From contig JADKKH010000002.1 in assembly GCA_016720585.1 (NCBI GenBank), forward strand, positions 1 through 64,000: DNA of 64,000 nucleotides. Reading direction: 5' to 3'. The stretch's first letter is position 1; every line of letters starts with the position of its first letter. Origin of the DNA: Chitinophagaceae bacterium. GTDB taxonomy: Bacteria; Bacteroidota; Bacteroidia; Chitinophagales; Chitinophagaceae. Below the pieces are notes generated by a model that saw nothing but the letters and a program-made list of their open reading frames with translations, ran no database searches and was not told where the DNA came from. The translations under genes were made by a program, and so were the position numbers. This document shows positions 35,227-43,855 of the stretch, one piece after another.

Positions 35227-35443
35227 TAAAGGGCATAGCCTAGTTTAAAGCCTTCCCGGAAGGTTAATCCTCCTGAAAGCCCTAAAACGACAGAAATACT
35301 TCTTAAAAATTGGCCAGATAGCTATTTACCCTGATAACTAGCAGGATTACTCCCCGTTTTGTATCTTCGCTAATTATCCCGAATACCATCGGGAAAATTA
35401 TTATTACGACATAGCATTATGCAACATTTAAACAAAATCATTC
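35227..35443. other. zapA-rny intergenic region
   Basis: Holds a short hairpin (CCTTC-CCG-GAAGG, near 35252-35265) within a larger GGGC...GCCC pairing (about 35229-35283), and a near-consensus -7 element TATCTTCG at 35362-35369 ahead of rny. No protein-coding frame. A small RNA is possible but not shown. Confidence 0.4.
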
Positions 35444-37009
35444 ATGGATCCGAATATATTATACATCATCATTGGTGCTGTCGCCCTCCTGGCGGGCCTC
35501 ATAGTAGGTAAACTCGTTTTTGCCAGAAACACTACCAGAAAATTAGAAGAAGCAGAACTCCAGTCACAAACCATTCTCAAAGAAGCTGAGCTTAGGGCTG
35601 AAAACATCCGAAAGGAAAAAGAATTGGATGCCAAGGAGCGCTTTGTGCAAATGAAATCAGCTCATGATAAAGAGGTATTTGAAAAAAATAAGAAAATAAA
35701 TGACAGTGAGAACCGGGCCCGTCAAAAAGAACAATCCATCATTCAAAAAGAGACCGGTCTCGACAAACAGATCAAGGATAATGACATTATCAAAGAGAAT
35801 CTGAACCGCCAGATCGAACTGGTGAATATTAAAAGGACCGAGCTTGAAAAACACCAGGAAGAACATATCCGCCGGCTTGAAAAAATTGCCAATCTTTCGG
35901 CAGACGAAGCAAAAAATCAGCTGATCGAAAGTTTGAGAAGTGAAGCACATACACAGGCATTGGGCATTCAACAGGAGATCATTGATGATGCCAAACAGAA
36001 GGCAAACAAAGAAGCCCGGAAAATTATTATTCAGACCATACAGCGAACTGCTGCGGAACAGGCTATAGAAAATACCATAACCGTTTTCAACCTGGAAAGT
36101 GATGAAATAAAAGGCCAGATCATCGGTCGTGAAGGCAGGAATATCCGGGCTATCGAAGCAGCTACCGGTGTTGATCTGATTGTGGATGATACACCGGAAG
36201 CCATCCTTTTATCCTCGTTTGATCCCCTTCGACGTGAAATTGCCCGTTTGAGTTTACAACGTTTGGTGGCCGATGGCCGCATCCACCCCGCCCGGATTGA
36301 AGAAGTAGTGGAAAAAACCAAAAAACAGATTGAAGAACAGGTTATGGAGATTGGAGAAAGAACCGTGATTGAAATGGGAATACATGGTCTTCACAAAGAA
36401 TTGGTAAGAATGGTTGGACGTATGAGGTTCCGTTCCTCCTATGGCCAAAACCTGCTGATGCATAGCCGGGAAACGGCCAACCTTTGCGCTACGATGGCTG
36501 CTGAATTGGGTTTAAATGCTAAACTGGCAAAAAGAGCCGGTTTACTACATGATATCGGGAAAGTTCCAGATGAGGAAAGCGAATTGAGCCATGCTTTACT
36601 GGGAGCCAAACTTGCTGAGAAGTATGGTGAAAACGCAGCTGTAGTGAATGCGATCGGAGCCCACCACGATGAAATGGAAATGCAATATGTTATTTCCCCG
36701 ATTGTACAGGCCTGTGATGCCATCAGTGGCGCCAGACCGGGTGCACGGCGTGAAATCATGCAGCAATACCTCCAACGGATCAAAGACCTGGAAAACCTGG
36801 CAATGGCTTACCCCGGAGTGGAAAAAGCTTATGCCATACAGGCTGGTCGTGAGTTACGGGTAATAGTTGAAGCCGACAAAGTAACCGACCAGGAATCGGA
36901 TAAACTTTCCTTCGAAATCGCACAGAAAATTCAGACCGAAATGACTTTCCCGGGCCAGATAAAAGTGACCGTAATCAGGGAAAGAAGGGCGGTGAATGTT
37001 GCCCGTTAA
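35444..37009 (+). CDS. rny: Ribonuclease Y
   Basis: Membrane-anchored endoribonuclease that starts mRNA decay. The 521-residue protein has an N-terminal transmembrane helix (residues 5-24), a long coiled coil (about 30-205), a KH RNA-binding domain (IKGQIIGREGRNIRAIEAAT) and an HD domain with the metal motif HDIGK in AGLLHDIGKVPDEE. Length and order are standard. Confidence 0.95.
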   Translation: MDPNILYIIIGAVALLAGLIVGKLVFARNTTRKLEEAELQSQTILKEAELRAENIRKEKELDAKERFVQMKSAHDKEVFEKNKKINDSENRARQKEQSIIQKETGLDKQIKDNDIIKENLNRQIELVNIKRTELEKHQEEHIRRLEKIANLSADEAKNQLIESLRSEAHTQALGIQQEIIDDAKQKANKEARKIIIQTIQRTAAEQAIENTITVFNLESDEIKGQIIGREGRNIRAIEAATGVDLIVDDTPEAILLSSFDPLRREIARLSLQRLVADGRIHPARIEEVVEKTKKQIEEQVMEIGERTVIEMGIHGLHKELVRMVGRMRFRSSYGQNLLMHSRETANLCATMAAELGLNAKLAKRAGLLHDIGKVPDEESELSHALLGAKLAEKYGENAAVVNAIGAHHDEMEMQYVISPIVQACDAISGARPGARREIMQQYLQRIKDLENLAMAYPGVEKAYAIQAGRELRVIVEADKVTDQESDKLSFEIAQKIQTEMTFPGQIKVTVIRERRAVNVAR

Positions 37010-37161
37010 ATGTTTTATTAGTTTAATAGTTAATTTGTTAGGCAGTTGGAAATGCTAAACATTTGCCTTTTATTGACTACCTGCTCTTTGGGAGGAAACT
37101 TAAAAATAATAACCAGAAAACTTATAAAACCAAAACCTTACAAACTTCAATCAGTTTCCCT

Positions 37162-37169
37162 TACCTTTG
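37162..37169 (+). promoter_or_regulatory. -7 promoter element of rplS
   Basis: TACCTTTG matches TAnnTTTG and lies 21 nt upstream of the rplS ATG. No matching TTTG at -33 spacing. Confidence 0.55.
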
Positions 37170-37190
37170 CCCTCCCTAAAAATCAGGATT

Positions 37191-37556
37191 ATGAATGCCA
37201 TAACGTATGTACATGAGCAGTTGACCGGCAAGAAAGAATTTCCAAAATTCAAGGCTGGCGACAACATTACGGTAAACTATAAAATCATTGAAGGCAATAA
37301 GGAGAGAATCCAGTCTTTTAAAGGTGATGTGATCAAAAAACAAGGTAATGGCGCCACTGCCAGTTTTACGGTTCGTAAGATTTCTGATGGCGTCGGGGTA
37401 GAAAGGGTTTTCCCGTTCTTTTCGCCAAACGTTGAGTCTATCATCATGAACAAGACAGGTAATGTTCGGCGTGCCAAATTGTTCTACCAGCGCAGCCGTA
37501 GCGGTAAGAGTGCCAGAATCCGTGAAAAACGCCAGGCTGTTGAATCTGCACAGTAA
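37191..37556 (+). CDS. rplS: Ribosomal protein L19
   Basis: 121 residues from ATG 37191; upstream in-frame TTG lies within the promoter and is not used. FKAGDNITVNYKIIEGNKERIQSFKGDVI and RVFPFFSPNVESI are typical for bL19, a 50S protein at the 30S-50S interface. C-terminal basic tail RSRSGKSARIREKRQ. Confidence 0.96.
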   Translation: MNAITYVHEQLTGKKEFPKFKAGDNITVNYKIIEGNKERIQSFKGDVIKKQGNGATASFTVRKISDGVGVERVFPFFSPNVESIIMNKTGNVRRAKLFYQRSRSGKSARIREKRQAVESAQ

Positions 37557-37577
37557 TTCCTCTAAGAATAATTGGAA

Positions 37578-37607
37578 AGCTCCTCAAGAGCTGAGGGGCT
37601 TTTTTTA
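37578..37607 (+). terminator. Terminator of rplS
   Basis: Stem AGCTCCTCA / TGAGGGGCT with loop AGAGC, followed by seven T. Confidence 0.85.
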
Positions 37608-37658
37608 TAGCTTCCCGGATAAAGGCAACTAAATATTCCTTTATTTTTCCATACTTAC

Positions 37659-37666
37659 TATCTTTG
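37659..37666 (+). promoter_or_regulatory. -7 promoter element of tatA
   Basis: TATCTTTG fits TAnnTTTG, 18 nt upstream of the tatA ATG. Confidence 0.55.
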
Positions 37667-37684
37667 AATACTAATTTTCAGATT

Positions 37685-37894
37685 ATGATACAACCTACGT
37701 TTTTGGGTATGCTCGGTACCAATGAAATTATCATTATACTGGTAATCGTGTTGCTGTTATTTGGAGGCCGAAAAATACCTGAACTTATGCGGGGGCTAGG
37801 AAAAGGTGTCCGTGAATTTAATGACGCTAAAAGCAATGTGAAGAAGGAAATAGAAGAAAGTGCCTCTGATGTGAAAAACTCTGTAAAAGAGTAG
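37685..37894 (+). CDS. tatA: Twin-arginine translocase subunit TatA/E
   Basis: 69 residues from ATG 37685. One transmembrane helix (EIIIILVIVLLLF), the FGGRKIPEL hinge and amphipathic helix MRGLGKGVREFNDAK, followed by a charged tail. It forms the pore of the Tat pathway for folded proteins. tatC is not nearby. Confidence 0.92.
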   Translation: MIQPTFLGMLGTNEIIIILVIVLLLFGGRKIPELMRGLGKGVREFNDAKSNVKKEIEESASDVKNSVKE

Positions 37895-37927
37895 TCCCCT
37901 TACCCTATTCCCTTTACATTAAAGTCG

Positions 37928-39409
37928 TTGCTTTTGTTTGCGTTCACTTCCATTGAGCAATTTCATGCCCAACTACTGGAAGGAAATGTCAGTTGTTTAC
38001 AAACTGTTGAACATTACCTGCAGCAAATCCATTCCACCAAACACCTGAATGCATTTATAGAAGTATATGCTGAAGAAGCTATTGAAAAAGCGAAGCAACT
38101 GGATGAAAAAAGAAAAAAGGGAAGCCCTTTATCTAAACTACACGGGGTCATAATCGGGCTGAAAGATGTCATTTGTTATAAAGACCACCGCCTTTCCGCT
38201 TCATCCAAGATTCTTAAAAATTTTACATCCCTTTATTCTGCCACAGCTGTGGAAAGGTTGCTGGCAGAAGATGCCATCATTATCGGAAATCTTAATTGTG
38301 ATGAGTTTGCCATGGGTTCCACCAATGAGAATTCAGCCTATGGTAATGTATTGAATGCGTTGGATGAATCTAGGGTTCCGGGGGGGTCATCCGGAGGCTC
38401 AGCAGTAGCGGTACAGGCCGGCCTTTGTATGGTTTCATTGGGAAGCGATACGGGTGGTTCGGTACGGCAGCCGGCAGATTTTTGTGGCATTATTGGATTG
38501 AAACCAACCTATGGAAGAATTTCCCGGTATGGGTTGATTGCATATGCTTCGTCATTTGATCAGATCGGCATATTGGCAAATACTATTTCTGATGCAGCCT
38601 TGCTGTTGGAAGTAATGGCCGGTGCAGATGACTATGACAGTACGGTTTCAAAAAAAGAAGTACCCGCTTATTCATCCCAAATTCCAACTGGCAAAAAATT
38701 CCGCTTTGCTTATTTTCAAGAAACTTTGGATCACCCCGGTATTGATCCGGAAATCAGCCATGCGATAAAAAAAAGAATGGCGTTGTTACGGGATGAGGGA
38801 CATGAAGTAAAATCTGTACCATTTGAATTACTGGATTACGTTGTTCCCGCTTATTATGTACTTACCACAGCAGAAGCCTCCTCAAACCTGTCACGATATG
38901 ACGGCGTAAAATTTGGGTACCGCACAAAAGCATCTGAGGTAGATTTAACAGATTTTTATAAACAGACCCGGTCGGCCGGTTTTGGCAAAGAAGTGAAACG
39001 CAGGATCATGCTTGGAACATTTGTTTTGAGTGCCGGATATTACGATGCCTACTTTACACGGGCGCAAAAAGTAAGAAAATTATTATTTGATAAAATTCAG
39101 CTGATTTTCAATGGACAGGTTGATAGTCAGAATGGTTACGACTTTATTTTACTCCCCACATCCCCTGTCACTGCATTTACTATCGGTGAAAAAATAAATG
39201 ACCCCATCGCCATGTATCTGGCTGATATTTACACAGTAATGGCCAATCTGGCCGGAATTCCGGCTATTTCACTTCCCCTTTTTAAACACAGTAATGGCCT
39301 GCCCTTTAGCCTGCAGGTTATGGCAAACCGCTTTGATGAGGTATCTTTGCTGCAGGTTTCAGCCTTATTGATGTCACCCGGGATTCCACGTGAGAATCCG
39401 ATGCATTAA
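37928..39409 (+). CDS. gatA: Asp/Glu-tRNA amidotransferase subunit A
   Basis: The amidase subunit of GatCAB; releases ammonia from glutamine and passes it to GatB. The Ser-cisSer-Lys triad is Lys79 (GLKDV), Ser154 (PGGSSGGS) and Ser178 (SDTGGSVRQP), counting from TTG 37928. This is the same numbering I recall for the Staphylococcus GatA triad, which supports the N-terminus. No ATG exists between the tatA stop (same frame, 37892) and residue 60 or so, so a TTG start (37928, or 37934) is likely. 493 residues. Overlaps the following gene by 20 nt. Confidence 0.93.
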   Translation: MLLFAFTSIEQFHAQLLEGNVSCLQTVEHYLQQIHSTKHLNAFIEVYAEEAIEKAKQLDEKRKKGSPLSKLHGVIIGLKDVICYKDHRLSASSKILKNFTSLYSATAVERLLAEDAIIIGNLNCDEFAMGSTNENSAYGNVLNALDESRVPGGSSGGSAVAVQAGLCMVSLGSDTGGSVRQPADFCGIIGLKPTYGRISRYGLIAYASSFDQIGILANTISDAALLLEVMAGADDYDSTVSKKEVPAYSSQIPTGKKFRFAYFQETLDHPGIDPEISHAIKKRMALLRDEGHEVKSVPFELLDYVVPAYYVLTTAEASSNLSRYDGVKFGYRTKASEVDLTDFYKQTRSAGFGKEVKRRIMLGTFVLSAGYYDAYFTRAQKVRKLLFDKIQLIFNGQVDSQNGYDFILLPTSPVTAFTIGEKINDPIAMYLADIYTVMANLAGIPAISLPLFKHSNGLPFSLQVMANRFDEVSLLQVSALLMSPGIPRENPMH

Positions 39410-40508
39410 GAAGTCCGAAACACCGTCATTTGATAAAAAATTGAAGTCCCTTAATAAAATATCAGCTGGATTAATCTGTTGCTGGTTAATAGCTCCTGTA
39501 CTGGCTTATGGCCAGAAACCTGTTGCTATCCAACAAGAACTTGTTGTTGACACGACCATCAAAAAAGATACGCTGGGTCTGAGTACTTTGCCGGTTATTG
39601 ATCCCAAGCTGGGTTTTAAGAATCTTTTTACAACAGCCGTAACAGGTGACGGCGTTAACGGTGCCCGGTTAAACCCAATGGCCATCAGTTTTGTACAAAA
39701 TTACATTGCCAAGAACGGAAAAGGTTTTCAGGCCATGAAAGACTGGGCTAAACCTTATTTTGATATGATGGACGAAGTTCTTGCTCAGCATGGCATCCCA
39801 AGAGAAATGAAATACCTGGCTGTTATTGAATCCGGATTAAAATATAACGCTAAATCCTGGAGTGGTGCAGTAGGTCCCTGGGCATTTATGCCAGCGGCTG
39901 CTAAGGAATATGGTTTGAAGATGACCAAACATAATGACGAAAGATTAGATTACTATAAAAGTACCCATGCTGCAGCCAGTTTACTGACAGACCTGTATAT
40001 CAAATACGGGGATTGGCTATTAGTGATCGCGGCCTATAATGGCGGCCCGGGTAATGTTAACAAAGCCATCAAAAAAAGCGGGGGCAGCAAAGATTTCTGG
40101 GCATTACAATATTATCTTCCGAATGAGTCCATGAATCATGTAAAGAAATTCATTGCAACACATTATATTTTTGAAGGAGAAGGTGGCATCACAACAGTCA
40201 CCCGGAACGAAATGAAGGATTTGATCATTAAAGGTAATTCAGCACTTAAAGACGACGAAATGATCAATTCTACAGCTTATACTATTACAGGCCGTTTTAA
40301 CTCTTCCATAATTATTAAGTATGTTGAAATGGACCTGGCAGCTTTTAACCATTACAATCCCAACTTTGATAATGAGGTAGCTGTAAATGGGAAGTACCAA
40401 TTACGTTTACCAACCCAAAAGATGAATATTTTTATTGCAAAAAGATACGAGATCCTGGATGAGAGCCTTCAACTATTACTTAAATCTGCCAATTCCGGTA
40501 CACACTAA
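39390..40508 (+). CDS. Lytic transglycosylase (SLT/MltD-like)
   Basis: Cleaves peptidoglycan glycan strands non-hydrolytically in the periplasm. The catalytic Glu is in AVIESGLKYNAKSWSGAVGPWAFMPAAA (E of motif ESG), with the later motif AAYNGGPGNV. The C-terminal part (from about residue 300) resembles a LysM-less tail with PNFDNEVAVNGKYQLRLP. The N-terminus is a signal peptide (SLNKISAGLICCWLIAP, cut near AYGQ). No in-frame ATG precedes it; GTG 39390 or TTG 39441 are possible starts, the latter giving a classic short signal peptide. Confidence 0.85.
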   Translation: MRIRCIKKSETPSFDKKLKSLNKISAGLICCWLIAPVLAYGQKPVAIQQELVVDTTIKKDTLGLSTLPVIDPKLGFKNLFTTAVTGDGVNGARLNPMAISFVQNYIAKNGKGFQAMKDWAKPYFDMMDEVLAQHGIPREMKYLAVIESGLKYNAKSWSGAVGPWAFMPAAAKEYGLKMTKHNDERLDYYKSTHAAASLLTDLYIKYGDWLLVIAAYNGGPGNVNKAIKKSGGSKDFWALQYYLPNESMNHVKKFIATHYIFEGEGGITTVTRNEMKDLIIKGNSALKDDEMINSTAYTITGRFNSSIIIKYVEMDLAAFNHYNPNFDNEVAVNGKYQLRLPTQKMNIFIAKRYEILDESLQLLLKSANSGTH

Positions 40509-40536
40509 AATACCCGCGTTTTATCCCACTAAAAAA

Positions 40537-41838
40537 TTAGCGCTGCAACACGTTAATTAAGACGGTGGCTTTCAATAAACATTCGTCCCATTCTTTCTCT
40601 GCATCGCTGTGAAACGTAATGGCAGAACCTGCCTGGATTGAAATATATCCTGAAAAAGCATTATACATAATACTTCTGATCACTACATTAAAATCGAAAT
40701 CACCCTGAGGTGAAATATAACCAACTGCCCCAGAAAAAATGCCCCTTTTGGTTTGTTCATATTCTTCTATCAGGGCCATAACCCGTTTTTTCGGAGCCCC
40801 GGTCATAGAGCCCATGGGAAAAGTTGCTTTGATTATATCAGTAAATGAACTGTCTTTTTTTAATTCCCCGCTAATTGTGGAAATCATCTGGTGCACCTGG
40901 GGAAATGAATAAATACCAAAGAGCTCATCAACTTTTACAGTACCTTCTTCACAAATTTTTGCCAGATCATTCCGGACAAGGTCCACGACCATTACATTTT
41001 CCGACCGGTCCTTAGCACTATGGGTTAATGCCAGTTTATTTGTATTATCCTGCACGGAATCATTTAATACCCGCCTGGAAGTTCCCTTAATGGGTTGAGA
41101 CAAAATCCTGTTACCCTGTTTTATTAAATACCGTTCCGGGCTGGCACAGATCAACCAATGATCGTTTACCCGGTATAAAGCAGAAAAAGGATTAGGAGAA
41201 ACAACGCTGAGTTGCTGGTAAACAAATAACGGGTCAATTTCTGTTTTTTCAGCAAAAAATTCCTGGCAAAAATTAATTTCATAACAATCGCCCCTAAGAA
41301 TATGTCGTTTCAGCTCGTTAATGATAGAAATATATTCCGGTTTTGAGAGGCGGTTGCGGATATGGACCATCCCTGCCGGTAAAGAGTTTGCAATTGCTGT
41401 TGTATTTGACAAAGCTTCAAATATAGCCCCCGGATCATCTGCTTCAATCACCATTTCCTTTTCAGTTAACCGGATGACTACTTCAGGCTCAAAGAAAAAC
41501 AAGTCAGGAAACTGAATCCCGTCTGCATTTGAAGAAGAAAGTTCTTCGATTTCGTTTTTTAAATCATACCCAAGATGCCCGAATAACCAGCATCTTTTTT
41601 CCTGGATAAATTTCTGTAACTGATCAAGTGAATTACCGGCACTTGCACTCAACCTTCTTTTTTCTCCGGCAGCCAGCAGGCATTCCATGCTGTGTGGCTC
41701 TAGAGGGTACTGATGATTGTCTAAAAAGCAAAAAGTGTTAAACTGTTTTGTCCAGCTTAACACTTTTTTTTTCATCTGTTCAAAATCACGGATCGTAAAA
41801 GTGCAGTTAGTTGAAGTTTTTTTAATCAAGGTATTCAC
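40537..41838 (-). CDS. pabB: Aminodeoxychorismate synthase component I
   Basis: Turns chorismate and ammonia into aminodeoxychorismate for folate synthesis. The chorismate-binding core has PIKGTSRR (the Lys-containing PIKGT of PabB, where TrpE has PIAGT), SENVMVVDLVRNDLAKI, GSMTGAPKKRVMALI and GIFSGAVGYISPQGDFDF. 433 residues. The start seems to be GTG 41838; the first in-frame ATG is over 20 residues later. No pabA or pabC neighbour; the glutaminase subunit is elsewhere. Confidence 0.9.
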   Translation of the reverse strand: MNTLIKKTSTNCTFTIRDFEQMKKKVLSWTKQFNTFCFLDNHQYPLEPHSMECLLAAGEKRRLSASAGNSLDQLQKFIQEKRCWLFGHLGYDLKNEIEELSSSNADGIQFPDLFFFEPEVVIRLTEKEMVIEADDPGAIFEALSNTTAIANSLPAGMVHIRNRLSKPEYISIINELKRHILRGDCYEINFCQEFFAEKTEIDPLFVYQQLSVVSPNPFSALYRVNDHWLICASPERYLIKQGNRILSQPIKGTSRRVLNDSVQDNTNKLALTHSAKDRSENVMVVDLVRNDLAKICEEGTVKVDELFGIYSFPQVHQMISTISGELKKDSSFTDIIKATFPMGSMTGAPKKRVMALIEEYEQTKRGIFSGAVGYISPQGDFDFNVVIRSIMYNAFSGYISIQAGSAITFHSDAEKEWDECLLKATVLINVLQR

Positions 41839-41859
41839 CCCCTTAAGGAGGCCCGGGGT

Positions 41860-42288
41860 TTAATAATCGTCTTCTTCATCGTCATCAAAATCCTTGTCGT
41901 TAAACATATCTTTGAACTCATCATCAATTTTAAATTCTTCCTCTTCATCAGCGGCTTTTTTCCCTCCCGCTACTTTTTTGACTTTAGATTTGGGAACATC
42001 AAATTCTTCAAAATCGGGATCCCACTCTTCTTCTTCCTCGGGTTTCTCCCATTCGTCAGGCTCATCTACACCATCTTCTTCCTCTTCATCTCCTTTCCCT
42101 TTTTTGGAAGATACAGCGGCGATAACGCCTTTTTTACCAGGCTTCACCTCCTCATCATCTTCAAAATCATCGTCGTCATCATCTTCTTTCTTAGCCGGTT
42201 TTGAAACGGATTTTTTTGCAGAAAGTTTTTCTGCGGCGGAAATAGTTTTCCCCGGGGTCTTTTTTGTTTTGTCTGGTTTTACTGACAT
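41860..42288 (-). CDS. Highly charged disordered protein
   Basis: 142 residues, nearly all charged. A Lys/Ala/Ser-rich start (KPDKTKKTPGKTISAAEKL) is followed by Asp/Glu blocks (DDDDDDFEDDEE; EEEEDGVDEPDEWEKPEEEE; DDDEEDD) alternating with Lys patches. No hydrophobic core, signal or domain is visible, so it should be intrinsically disordered. Such acidic proteins sometimes accompany nucleic-acid or ribosome factors, but no function can be given. It is between pabB and purA, same strand, probably own unit. Confidence 0.7.
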   Translation of the reverse strand: MSVKPDKTKKTPGKTISAAEKLSAKKSVSKPAKKEDDDDDDFEDDEEVKPGKKGVIAAVSSKKGKGDEEEEDGVDEPDEWEKPEEEEEWDPDFEEFDVPKSKVKKVAGGKKAADEEEEFKIDDEFKDMFNDKDFDDDEEDDY

Positions 42289-42388
42289 AGTCTTACAGGA
42301 TTAATATTGTAAAATTTCAGCGAAGTTTTTAATCCACCAAATTTTTAAACCCTTTTTTTTGATAAGCCAAAAAACAATGGTGACAAGC

Positions 42389-43654
42389 TTAAACAACTTT
42401 AATTATCTGTTCGCGGCCAGGTCCGTTTGATATATACTGGATCTTAACGCCAAGATACTCATTAATAAAATCAATATAGGCTTTCATGGTATCAGGCAAT
42501 CCGGCATAGGATTTCGCTGCATTACTGGAACTATTCCAGCCTGCAAATTTTTTATAGAGTGGAACGGGTTTTTGCCGGTCCATCCGGAAAGGGATTTCAC
42601 GGCTTTCTTTTCCGTTAAGCTGGTAATCTGTACAAACTTCTAATTCCGAAAAGGTATCCAGCACATCCGCTTTGGTCATTACTATCCGGGTGACACCGTT
42701 GATCATACAAGCAAAATTCAGGGCAACCAGGTCAATCCACCCGCAGCGGCGTGGCCGTCCGGTGGTGGCACCAAATTCATTCCCGATTTTTCTCAGTTCT
42801 TCCCCGGTTTCATTCTCCAACTCAGTAGGAAAAGGTCCGCTTCCTACCCGGGTACAATAGGCTTTGGTAATACCTATTACATCCCTGATATGTTGCGGGG
42901 CTACTCCCAATCCGCTGCACACCCCGGCAGAGATTGTACTGGAAGAAGTAACATAAGGAAAAGTGCCAAAGTCAATATCCAGCATACTCCCTTGCGCTCC
43001 TTCGGCCAATATTCTTTTCCCGGCCTTTAGCTGGTTATTGATAAAATATTCGCCATTAACAATATTCTGTTGTTTCAGAAATTCGAGGGCTTCAAAAAAT
43101 TCTTCTTCCCAGGCTGAAATGTCTTCCTGAAAATTATAATTGTCCAGCAACCGCTGGTGTTTTAAACGAAGCTTGATATAGGAAGTTGTAAAATTTTTAT
43201 CCAACAGGTCACCTACCCGTATGCCATTGCGCCCGGTTTTATCCATATAGGTTGGTCCGATACCTTTTAAAGTAGATCCGATTTTCTGATTACCCTTGGA
43301 TAATTCAGCAGCTTTATCCAATGCCCTATGCGTAGGAAGAATCAGATGTGCCCTTTCTGAAATAAACAGGCTTTTCTTCAGATCAATACCAAAAGATGAA
43401 ACGATATCACATTCTTTTTTTAAGGTAACCGGATCCAGGACTACCCCGTTACCAATCAGGTTGATTATGCCTTCCCGGAAAACTCCGGAAGGAATCTGGT
43501 GCAATACTACTTTCTGATCATTTACATACAATGTATGCCCGGCATTCGGGCCTCCCTGAAACCGGGCAACAAGGTCATAATCTTTGGCAAAAAAATCAAC
43601 GATTTTACCTTTTCCTTCATCACCCCACTGGAGGCCGAGTATAACATCTACCAT
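42389..43654 (-). CDS. purA: Adenylosuccinate synthetase
   Basis: Joins IMP and aspartate with GTP to give adenylosuccinate, the first committed step to AMP. 421 residues: LGLQWGDEGKGKIVD (GTP P-loop and catalytic Asp), GGPNAGHT, IGPTYMDKTGRNGIRV and the later TGRPRRCGWIDLVAL. Clear start at ATG 43654. Confidence 0.96.
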   Translation of the reverse strand: MVDVILGLQWGDEGKGKIVDFFAKDYDLVARFQGGPNAGHTLYVNDQKVVLHQIPSGVFREGIINLIGNGVVLDPVTLKKECDIVSSFGIDLKKSLFISERAHLILPTHRALDKAAELSKGNQKIGSTLKGIGPTYMDKTGRNGIRVGDLLDKNFTTSYIKLRLKHQRLLDNYNFQEDISAWEEEFFEALEFLKQQNIVNGEYFINNQLKAGKRILAEGAQGSMLDIDFGTFPYVTSSSTISAGVCSGLGVAPQHIRDVIGITKAYCTRVGSGPFPTELENETGEELRKIGNEFGATTGRPRRCGWIDLVALNFACMINGVTRIVMTKADVLDTFSELEVCTDYQLNGKESREIPFRMDRQKPVPLYKKFAGWNSSSNAAKSYAGLPDTMKAYIDFINEYLGVKIQYISNGPGREQIIKVV

Positions 43655-43791
43655 ATTATTTCAGTGATTTATTTTCCCACCAGGACACAAAGTTCACAAA
43701 ATAAAAACAACCTTTATTTTCATATGTGGCTTTGCTGGGAACATATATTAATCCCGTTCATCCCGATAGGCGAGCAAAAATAAGGCTTCAC

Positions 43792-43821
43792 AAAAAAGCC
43801 ACCGAATTTAATCCGGCGGCT
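43792..43821 (-). terminator. Terminator of the giant repeat protein gene
   Basis: On the minus strand GCCGCCGG / TTCGGTGGC-type stem followed by TTTTTT, 35 nt after the stop codon at 43856. Confidence 0.7.
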
Positions 43822-43855
43822 TCTTTTATTTTTATGCCCAAATAAAACATACTTG

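Noticed and set aside
41894..42304. 136-residue Ser-rich frame on the plus strand
   Set aside because: It is the antisense of the Asp/Glu-rich gene at 41860-42288; GAA/GAT codons read backwards give Ser/Phe codons.
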